Below, piece after piece: positions 48,129-55,945 of a stretch of DNA of 64,000 nucleotides. The number at the start of each line of letters is the position of its first letter. Positions within the stretch are counted from its first letter, which is position 1. Below the pieces are notes generated by a model. It ran no database searches. It was not told where the DNA came from and saw only the letters and a program-made list of their open reading frames with translations. Both the position numbers and the translations under genes were made by a program. This DNA comes from Bacteroidota bacterium (lineage in GTDB: Bacteria > Bacteroidota > Bacteroidia > Chitinophagales > Chitinophagaceae), in the NCBI GenBank assembly GCA_030706735.1, contig JAUZNZ010000019.1:30483-94482 (forward strand), in the 5' to 3' direction.

Positions 48129-49205
48129 ATGTTTAGCATCGAACATATTACCCATTTGATCGACGCGTGGCTGTATGGCAACCTGCCCCCGACCCTTGCC
48201 CTGCTGATCGAGTGCCTGATCGTCGGTCTGGCTGCGATCACGTTGTTTGCCGTGCTTGGCCTGGTACTGGTCCTGATGGAACGGAAGGTATCGGCGCATA
48301 TGCAGATCCGTCTGGGGCCGAATCGGGTCGGGCCCGGCGGCATGTTCCAGACAGTGGCCGATACGCTGAAACTGGCGATGAAGGAGGGGCTGACGCCCGA
48401 CGGCGCCGACAAGTTCCTTTTCAACCTGGCGCCTTACCTGGTCATTGTGGTCTCGATGATGATCCTGGCGCCGGTGGCGTTCGCCAAAGGGGTGCAATTG
48501 TGGGATCTCAATATCGGCGTGCTCTATGTGACCGCCATCTCCTCGCTTTCGGTGATCGGCATCCTGATGGCGGGCTGGGCAAGCAACAACAAATATTCCC
48601 TGTTGGGCGCGATGCGCAGCGGCGCGCAGATCGTGAGCTACGAGCTGTCGGCCGGCATGTCCCTCATCTCCATCGTCGTGCTGACGGGCAGCCTGCGGAT
48701 CTCGGATATCATTGCCTCGCAGCAGAACGGCTGGTGGCTTTTCAAGGGACATATTCCTGCGGTCATCTCCTTTGCGATCTTCATCATTGCCGTTACGGCG
48801 GAGACGAACCGCGCTCCCTTCGACCTTGCCGAGGCGGAATCGGAGCTTACCGCCGGGTTCCATACGGAATATTCCGGGATGAAATTCGCCCTGTTCTTCC
48901 TCGCGGAGTACGTGAACATATTCATCGTCTGCGCCATTGCCGCCACCCTGTTCCTCGGCGGCTGGATGCCCCTGCATATTGGCAACTGGGCAGGGTTCAA
49001 CCACGTTATGGATTATATTCCGTCCTCGATATGGTTTGTGGGCAAGGTGTTCTCCCTGATCTTTCTGATCATGTGGTTCCGGTGGACCTTTCCGCGGCTG
49101 CGGATCGATCAGCTGTTGCGCCTGGAATGGAAGTATTTATTGCCGATCAGTATGCTTAACTTGCTGTTGATGACCTTAATTGCGATAAACGGATGGCATT
49201 TTTAA
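48129..49205 (+). CDS. nuoH: NADH-quinone oxidoreductase subunit H
   Basis: MERKVSAHMQIRLGPNRVGPGG, ETNRAPFDLAEAESELTAGFHTEYSGMKFA. Confidence 0.97.
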   Translation: MFSIEHITHLIDAWLYGNLPPTLALLIECLIVGLAAITLFAVLGLVLVLMERKVSAHMQIRLGPNRVGPGGMFQTVADTLKLAMKEGLTPDGADKFLFNLAPYLVIVVSMMILAPVAFAKGVQLWDLNIGVLYVTAISSLSVIGILMAGWASNNKYSLLGAMRSGAQIVSYELSAGMSLISIVVLTGSLRISDIIASQQNGWWLFKGHIPAVISFAIFIIAVTAETNRAPFDLAEAESELTAGFHTEYSGMKFALFFLAEYVNIFIVCAIAATLFLGGWMPLHIGNWAGFNHVMDYIPSSIWFVGKVFSLIFLIMWFRWTFPRLRIDQLLRLEWKYLLPISMLNLLLMTLIAINGWHF

Positions 49206-49672
49206 ATAAATATATTTCCGACGTATTCGGCGCGGTTCGTTCTTTGCTCAAGGGAATGCGGCTGACCGGCTATTATTTTACGCACCGCAGGGAGATCATC
49301 ACGCAACAATACCCGGACAATAAGGAGCAGATGCATCTCCCCGAGCGATTCCGCGGAGAGGTGGTGATGACCCACGACGCCAATAACGAGCATGCCTGCA
49401 CGGGCTGCACCGCCTGCGAACTGGCCTGCCCGAACGCCACGATCAAGATCATCACCAAATTCGACATCAGTCCGGAGGGCAAGAAGAAGAAGGCGCTGGA
49501 CACCTTCGTTTATCACCTGGAGCTCTGTACCATGTGTAATCTTTGCATCGAGGCCTGTCCCACCGATGCCATAAAGATGGCGCAAACCTTCGAACATAGC
49601 GTGACCGACCGCAGCCAGCTGACGAAAAAATTAAATAAACCGGGCTCTAAAATCAGGGAGGGCATTGAATAA
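49193..49672 (+). CDS. nuoI: NADH-quinone oxidoreductase subunit I
   Basis: Two 4Fe-4S motifs CTGCTACELACP and CTMCNLCIEACP. Confidence 0.95.
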   Translation: MAFLNKYISDVFGAVRSLLKGMRLTGYYFTHRREIITQQYPDNKEQMHLPERFRGEVVMTHDANNEHACTGCTACELACPNATIKIITKFDISPEGKKKKALDTFVYHLELCTMCNLCIEACPTDAIKMAQTFEHSVTDRSQLTKKLNKPGSKIREGIE

Positions 49673-50244
49673 TGAGTGCATCGGCCTTGATGTTCTATAT
49701 ATTGTCCGCTTTCATCCTGGGTGCGGGGTTGCTGGCTGTCACTACCCGCAAGATATTCCGCTCGGCCATCTGGCTGCTGTTCTCTCTTACCGGGATTGCG
49801 GGCCTGTACTTTTGGTTGCAGATGGAGTTTGTGGCGGCCGTGCAGATCGTCGTCTACGTCGGAGGCATTGTCGTGCTGATCATCTTTTCCATCTTTCTGA
49901 CCCAACGGTCGGGTATGGAATTGCCGGTGCCGGCCCGGGGCAGGATCCTCTTCTCGGCCCTGGCGGCCCTTGCGGGTTTCGCGTTGGCTTTTACCCTCAT
50001 CATGGGCTATCATTTCCAGCCATGGGAGGGGGGGGCGCCGTTGCAGGGGGGCATGCTGGCAGCGGGTGCGGCGGCGGGTCCGGTAGAGGCGGGCGGAGCG
50101 AGTATCGGAAATATCGGGACACAGTTGTTGAGCGCGGACCAGGGAGGATACCTGTTGCCATTTGAAGTCGTCAGCCTTTTACTGCTGGCCGCCATGATCG
50201 GTTGCATCGTCATTGCCATGAAAGTCAAATCCGCCGATAAATGA
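49672..50244 (+). CDS. nuoJ: NADH-quinone oxidoreductase subunit J
   Basis: EFVAAVQIVVYVGGIVVLIIFSIFL. Confidence 0.94.
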   Translation: MSASALMFYILSAFILGAGLLAVTTRKIFRSAIWLLFSLTGIAGLYFWLQMEFVAAVQIVVYVGGIVVLIIFSIFLTQRSGMELPVPARGRILFSALAALAGFALAFTLIMGYHFQPWEGGAPLQGGMLAAGAAAGPVEAGGASIGNIGTQLLSADQGGYLLPFEVVSLLLLAAMIGCIVIAMKVKSADK

Positions 50245-50555
50245 ACCAGATCCCCCTCACGCATATCCTGTTTGTCAGTACCGCGCTGTTCTTTATCGGG
50301 ATGTACGGCCTGCTTACCAGGAGGAACCTGATCACGATGCTGATGTCGGTGGAGTTGATCCTGAACAGCGTCAATATCAACTTCGTCGCCTTCAACAGAT
50401 ATCTATATGCGGATAAACTGGACGGGGTCTTTTTCACGCTGTTCATTATCACGATTGCCGCTGCGGAGGCGGCCGTCGCCATTGCGATCATGATCCATCT
50501 GTACCGTAACCTGAACTCGATCGATGTGGAACAAACCGATGAAATGAAATTCTAA
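50241..50555 (+). CDS. nuoK: NADH-quinone oxidoreductase subunit K
   Basis: GLLTRRNLITMLMSVELILNSVNINFVAF, AAAEAAVAIAIMI. Confidence 0.95.
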   Translation: MNQIPLTHILFVSTALFFIGMYGLLTRRNLITMLMSVELILNSVNINFVAFNRYLYADKLDGVFFTLFIITIAAAEAAVAIAIMIHLYRNLNSIDVEQTDEMKF

Positions 50556-50563
50556 GCCCGACC

Positions 50564-52540
50564 ATGGCAAATTATAATTATATCGCCTGGATTCCCTTGT
50601 TGCCGCTGGCGGGATTCGTGTTGCTGGGCCTGTTCGGCCGCCGGAGGTTCCGCGGCTTCTCCGGGATCCTGGGAACGGGATTGATCCTTGCTGCTGCCCT
50701 GCTGTCGTTGTATGCGGCCTGGCAATATTTCGGCGCAGGGGCGGGGGCGGCGGGTGTCACGGCCGGCGGGTCAGCCTACAAGCCCATCCTGGCAATGAAG
50801 TTCACCTGGTTGTCCTTCTCTCCGGGACTGTCGATCGACATGAGCGTGCTGCTCGATCCGATCTCGGTCATGATGATCGTGGTCGTGAGCCTGGTCTCCC
50901 TGATGGTGCATATCTTCAGCCTGGGATACATGAAGGGCGAAGAACGATTTGGCACATATTATGCGTTCCTGTCACTTTTCAGTTTTTCCATGCTCGGGCT
51001 GGTTCTGTCCGGCAATATCTTTCAGTTATTTATTTTCTGGGAGCTCGTCGGCTGTTCCTCCTTCCTGCTGATCGGATATTATTATGACCGGCCTTCGGCC
51101 GTCGCCGCGTCGAAGAAGGCCTTTATCGTGACCCGCTTCGCCGACCTGGGGTTCCTGATCGGCATCCTGATCCTGTCCTTTTATGGAGAGACCCTGGATT
51201 TCGGTACGCTGATCCATCGCCTGACAACGCCCTCCCCGCAGTTCCTGTCCATTACCTCAGCGTCCTTTCTTGGATTTTCCCTCTTGTCCTGGGGACTGAC
51301 CTTGGTATTCATCGGCGGCGCGGGCAAATCGGCGATGTTCCCGTTGCATGTCTGGCTCCCGGACGCCATGGAGGGTCCCACTCCCGTCTCCGCGCTGATC
51401 CATGCGGCCACGATGGTCGTGGCCGGCGTGTACCTGGTGGCCAGGCTCTTCCCGGTATTTTCCTTGTCGGATCCTCCGGCGCTCGGGGTAGTCGCCTATG
51501 TGGGCGCCTTCTCGGCATTGATCGCGGCCATCATGGCCTGCACGCAAACGGATATCAAACGGGTGCTGGCCTATTCGACCATGTCGCAGATCGGGTACAT
51601 GATGTTTGCCCTGGGCGTCTCGAAATATGGGGGCGAGGGCGGGCTTGGCTATATGGCCTCGATGTTCCATTTGTTCACGCATGCCGGCTTCAAAGCGCTG
51701 CTCTTCCTATGCGCCGGCGTGATCATCCATCGGGTGCACAGCAATGAAATGAATGCCATGGGCGGATTGCGACGACAGTTGCCTCTTACCCATATCTGCT
51801 GTCTGATCGCCTGCCTCGCCATTTCGGGGATTCCCCCTTTCTCGGGTTTCTTCAGCAAGGAGGAGATCCTGCTGGCGGCCTGGCAGTCGAACAAGCTGAT
51901 CTATGGGGTGGGCCTGTTTACGTCCGGACTAACCGCCTATTACATGTTCCGGCTCTACTTTTCCATATTTTGGAGAGGGCCGCACGGGGTGCGGCAGGCG
52001 GCAGGCGACCCGGGCGCGGGAGACGCGCATGGGTCGACCCCGGTCAGCATGAACCTTCCGCTGGTCGTGCTGGCTCTTGGCGCCTTGCTTGCGGGGCTGA
52101 TCCCTTTTTCGCATTTCGTTACGTCGGATGGCGAGCCGATCGATACCCATACGCCGCTTTCTTTTTCCATTGCTCCGGTGGCGCTGGCCCTGGCCGGCAT
52201 CGGGCTCGCCGCCTGGTTATACGGGACGATGAGCGATCGGCCCCGCAGGCTGGCCTCCGCGATCGGCGGTTTGTACCGGTTGGTGTATCATACCTTCTAT
52301 ATCGACGAGATCTACGCCTTTATCACGAAGAAGATCCTCTTTAACCTGGTTGGCCGGCCCGCTGCCTGGATCGACCGGAACATCGTCGATGGCCTGATGA
52401 ATGGGCTGGCCTCGTTCACCGCGTGGATATCGGCGTTGATCAAGGGGATGCAGTCCGGCAAGATGCAGGACTATGCGTTGTATTTTTTTACCGGGATCGC
52501 CGGGTTGGCGGTCCTGTTCATCTATATATGGAAAAACTAA
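50564..52540 (+). CDS. nuoL: NADH-quinone oxidoreductase subunit L
   Basis: FWELVGCSSFLLIGYYYDRPSA, GKSAMFPLHVWLPDAMEGPTPVSALIHAATMV. Confidence 0.96.
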   Translation: MANYNYIAWIPLLPLAGFVLLGLFGRRRFRGFSGILGTGLILAAALLSLYAAWQYFGAGAGAAGVTAGGSAYKPILAMKFTWLSFSPGLSIDMSVLLDPISVMMIVVVSLVSLMVHIFSLGYMKGEERFGTYYAFLSLFSFSMLGLVLSGNIFQLFIFWELVGCSSFLLIGYYYDRPSAVAASKKAFIVTRFADLGFLIGILILSFYGETLDFGTLIHRLTTPSPQFLSITSASFLGFSLLSWGLTLVFIGGAGKSAMFPLHVWLPDAMEGPTPVSALIHAATMVVAGVYLVARLFPVFSLSDPPALGVVAYVGAFSALIAAIMACTQTDIKRVLAYSTMSQIGYMMFALGVSKYGGEGGLGYMASMFHLFTHAGFKALLFLCAGVIIHRVHSNEMNAMGGLRRQLPLTHICCLIACLAISGIPPFSGFFSKEEILLAAWQSNKLIYGVGLFTSGLTAYYMFRLYFSIFWRGPHGVRQAAGDPGAGDAHGSTPVSMNLPLVVLALGALLAGLIPFSHFVTSDGEPIDTHTPLSFSIAPVALALAGIGLAAWLYGTMSDRPRRLASAIGGLYRLVYHTFYIDEIYAFITKKILFNLVGRPAAWIDRNIVDGLMNGLASFTAWISALIKGMQSGKMQDYALYFFTGIAGLAVLFIYIWKN

Positions 52541-52550
52541 CTGATCCGGC

Positions 52551-54041
52551 ATGAACCTGAGCTTGTTCATCATCATTCCGCTCGTCACGGCCGTCGCCGT
52601 CATGTGCTGCCGGGGGTTGCGGCAGGCCCGGTGGATATCCCTCGCGGGCTCGTTGGGGCAATTGCTTTTGTCCTTCGTGCTGCTATTCCGGTTCGGGCAG
52701 GAGAGGGCCGCGGGCAACTCTTCCCGGATGCTGTTCGAATACCGTCATAGCTGGTTCGCGGCCTGGCATATCGACTATCACATCGGCGTGGACGGGATCT
52801 CCGTCGCCATGATCCTGCTGACGGCGGTGATCGTCCTGGCGGGCGTGCTGGTGTCCTGGAACAAAGGCCCCTGGAGCAAGGAATTCTTCAGCCTGCTGTT
52901 GATCCTTGCGCTTGGCGCCTACGGCTTCTTCCTATCCCTGGATCTGTTTACGATGTTCTTCTTCCTGGAGCTGTCGGTGATCCCCAAATATTTGCTGATC
53001 GGCATCTGGGGCAGCGGAAGGAAGGAATACAGCGCGATGAAGCTGGCCCTCATGCTCATGAGTGGTTCCGCCCTCGTGTTCATCGGATTATTGGGTTTGT
53101 ATTACGGCTCAGGCCATTCTTTCGATATCCTGCAATTGGCGCAGGTCCCTATCTCTGCCGGCGTGCAGCGGACCTTTTTCCCCTGTCTTTTTATTGGATT
53201 CGGGATCTTCACGGCGCTATTCCCCTTGCATACCTGGGTACCGGATGGGCACTCTTCCGCGCCGACTGCCGCTTCTATGTTCCTGGCCGGCATTTCCATG
53301 AAGCTGGGCGCATACGGTTGCCTCCGCGTGGCGACCTACCTCATGCCCGATGCGGCACGCGAATATGCGCCGATCATCATCGTGCTCGCGACGATCGCCA
53401 TCGTCTATGGCGCCTTTGCGACGATGATGCAGAAGGACCTGAAATATATCAATGCTTATTCTTCAGTGAGTCATTGCGGGTTCATTTTATTGGGGATCGG
53501 GATGCTGACGAGAGCGGCGATCAATGGCGCCGTGCTCCAGATGATCTCGCATGGGTTGATGACGGCGCTCTTCTTTGCGTCGATCGGCATGATCTACGAC
53601 CGCGCGCATACCCGAATGGTGGACCGGCTGGGCGGCTTGTTAAAGGTCATGCCCTTCATATCGACGATCTTCGTGATAGCAGGCTTGTGCTCGCTGGGCC
53701 TGCCGGGATTAAGCAGCTTTGTCGCAGAGATCACGGTATTTATCGGTTCCTGGCAACATCCGGGTACCATGTACCGGCTGGCGACGATCCTGGCCTGCGC
53801 TTCGATCGTGATCACGGCCGTATATATCCTGCGGGCGTCGGCGCAAACGGTCATGGGACCGGTGAAGGACCCGCAATTCAGTGTGCTGACCGATGCGGCC
53901 TGGTATGAACGGCTGGCGTCGATCCTGCTGGTGGCAGGGATCGTCGTGATCGGGGTGGCGCCATTTTGGTTGAACGATCTGCTCAAACCCGGCATCGATG
54001 CTTTTATGGTTCATGCAGGGCAAACGGGATTACTTAAATAA
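52551..54041 (+). CDS. nuoM: NADH-quinone oxidoreductase subunit M
   Basis: FFFLELSVIPKYLLIGIWG, PLHTWVPDGHSSAPTAASMFLAGISMKLGAYG. Confidence 0.96.
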   Translation: MNLSLFIIIPLVTAVAVMCCRGLRQARWISLAGSLGQLLLSFVLLFRFGQERAAGNSSRMLFEYRHSWFAAWHIDYHIGVDGISVAMILLTAVIVLAGVLVSWNKGPWSKEFFSLLLILALGAYGFFLSLDLFTMFFFLELSVIPKYLLIGIWGSGRKEYSAMKLALMLMSGSALVFIGLLGLYYGSGHSFDILQLAQVPISAGVQRTFFPCLFIGFGIFTALFPLHTWVPDGHSSAPTAASMFLAGISMKLGAYGCLRVATYLMPDAAREYAPIIIVLATIAIVYGAFATMMQKDLKYINAYSSVSHCGFILLGIGMLTRAAINGAVLQMISHGLMTALFFASIGMIYDRAHTRMVDRLGGLLKVMPFISTIFVIAGLCSLGLPGLSSFVAEITVFIGSWQHPGTMYRLATILACASIVITAVYILRASAQTVMGPVKDPQFSVLTDAAWYERLASILLVAGIVVIGVAPFWLNDLLKPGIDAFMVHAGQTGLLK

Positions 54042-54048
54042 ACGATCT

Positions 54049-55506
54049 ATGGGGATTGGTCTTATTGCCGGATTGCAACAGGAGTTGGCGGTGGTTCTGA
54101 TCGTCATCGTCCTCCTGTTCATCAAACTGGGCTCGGACAGGTACCGGACCGAAACGATCCTCGGTCTGGTGAATGTGTTGCTGGGGATCAACCTGGCGGC
54201 AGGCCTGATGATGGCGCCCACGCAAACGGTCCTCTTCGGCGGCGGGTTCCATACCAATGAGCTGATCATCCTCGAAAAAAATATCTTCAACCTGGGCACG
54301 CTGCTTATTTCCCTCCAGGCCTATGACTGGCTGAAGGGCCATAAGCTGGCGCTTGAATTTTATATGTTGTTGCTATCGACGCTGGCCGGTTTGTTCTTCA
54401 TGATCTCCGCCGGGAACCTGCTGATGTTTTATCTGGGATTGGAAATGTCCACCATCCCCCTGGCGGCCTTGTCCAATTTCGACCTTGAAAAGCGGCAGTC
54501 TTCGGAAGCCGCAGTCAAATTCATTATGTCCTCCGCGTTCTCTTCGGCGTTGCTGTTGTTCGGGATCTCCTTGCTCTATGGAGCGACGGGGACGCTGGAC
54601 CTCGGGACACTCGCCGCCTCCGACGATAACCTTCCATTGCGGATGGCCGGGATATTGGGTTCCACCGGCGCCCATGCGCTACTGGTCTTTGCCTTTGTGC
54701 TGCTCCTGTCCGGCTTTGCCTTTAAGATCTCGGTGGTGCCCTTCCATCTATGGACGGCCGACGTCTATGAAGGATCACCCGTGCCTGTCACCGCCTATCT
54801 GTCGGTGATCTCGAAGGGGGCCGTCTTTTTCGCGTTTATTCAGGTCCTGTATACGACATTCAGGCCGCTGGCCCGGGATTGGTATAATATGCTGGTATTG
54901 CTTGCCGTGTTGACGATGCTGACGGGCAACTTATTCGCGCTGCGGCAGGACAAGCTGAAGCGCCTGCTTGCTTTTTCGTCGATTGCCCAGGTCGGCTTCA
55001 TACTCGTCGGCATGACGGGCAGCCCCACGACGGCCAATGCGTCGGTGATCTATTTTATCCTCGTCTATCTATTCTCCAACCTGGGCGCCTTTGGCGTCGT
55101 GGCGGTGGTTAGCGCGATGACAGGTAAGGAAGGCATCGATGATTACAAGGGCCTATACAAGACCAATCCATTCCTCAGCTGGGTGATGGCGATCTCGTTA
55201 TTCTCGTTGGCGGGGATCCCGCCAACGGCAGGATTCTTCGGAAAATTCTTTCTGCTGATGTCCGGGGCCGGAAGGGGCAACTATGTGTTCATTTCCATGG
55301 CCGCGCTTAATATGGTCATTTCGCTCTACTACTACCTCCGGGTGATAAAGGCTATCTTTATGGACGCCAATGACCACCCCATCGGCAGGCTGAAGATCTC
55401 CCTGCTGCCGGCTATCGCCTTGATGGTTTGCGTCGCGGGCGTGTTGTTGACGGGTCTCCTCGGATGGGTTTATGATTATATCTATTCATTGAGCGCGAAT
55501 TTTTAA
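54049..55506 (+). CDS. nuoN: NADH-quinone oxidoreductase subunit N
   Basis: FYLGLEMSTIPLAALSNF, VVPFHLWTADVYEGSPVPVTAYLSVISKGA; ATG at 54049. Confidence 0.95.
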   Translation: MGIGLIAGLQQELAVVLIVIVLLFIKLGSDRYRTETILGLVNVLLGINLAAGLMMAPTQTVLFGGGFHTNELIILEKNIFNLGTLLISLQAYDWLKGHKLALEFYMLLLSTLAGLFFMISAGNLLMFYLGLEMSTIPLAALSNFDLEKRQSSEAAVKFIMSSAFSSALLLFGISLLYGATGTLDLGTLAASDDNLPLRMAGILGSTGAHALLVFAFVLLLSGFAFKISVVPFHLWTADVYEGSPVPVTAYLSVISKGAVFFAFIQVLYTTFRPLARDWYNMLVLLAVLTMLTGNLFALRQDKLKRLLAFSSIAQVGFILVGMTGSPTTANASVIYFILVYLFSNLGAFGVVAVVSAMTGKEGIDDYKGLYKTNPFLSWVMAISLFSLAGIPPTAGFFGKFFLLMSGAGRGNYVFISMAALNMVISLYYYLRVIKAIFMDANDHPIGRLKISLLPAIALMVCVAGVLLTGLLGWVYDYIYSLSANF

Positions 55507-55516
55507 ACTCCCTGGC

Positions 55517-55921
55517 ATGGCTATCAATCAAAATCATTTATTCGAAGAGCTCGGTGGGGTGAAATGCGCCATTGTGGAGAAGAATGCTACGCCGGCGAGG
55601 GTCGACTTTTTACGCAGGATCCTGGAATATAACCGGTTCACGGTCGTGGTCGTTCCGAGCCCGCCGCCCAAAGTGGCGCCCGCGCCCCCTCCGCCACCAG
55701 CGGCGCCCGCTGCTACAGCACCAGCGGCCCCTGCCGTGCCGCCCCCTCCGCCACCGGAAACCTTCACCATCGGCGTCACGGACGTGACCTTCAACCCGAC
55801 GAACGCGATCTTCGGGCGTCTGCTGAAGGCGCCGGGCGGGCATACGGTCACGCTGGCTTACTGGCAGCAAAGAGAAAGTACTCCCGATGACGAAGTGCCC
55901 TACTTCAGTACGAAAAACTAA
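55517..55921 (+). CDS. hypothetical protein with Pro/Ala-rich linker
   Basis: Folded-looking N-terminus, PPPKVAPAPPPPPAAPAATAPAAPAVPPPPPP linker, conserved-looking C-terminus; 10 bp after nuoN. Confidence 0.65.
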   Translation: MAINQNHLFEELGGVKCAIVEKNATPARVDFLRRILEYNRFTVVVVPSPPPKVAPAPPPPPAAPAATAPAAPAVPPPPPPETFTIGVTDVTFNPTNAIFGRLLKAPGGHTVTLAYWQQRESTPDDEVPYFSTKN

Positions 55922-55945
55922 CGAGATCATAAATCCGAACTACGC

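Noticed and set aside
47093-48424. 443-aa minus-strand ORF spanning nuoD/nuoH
   Set aside because: Antisense to highly conserved complex I subunits.
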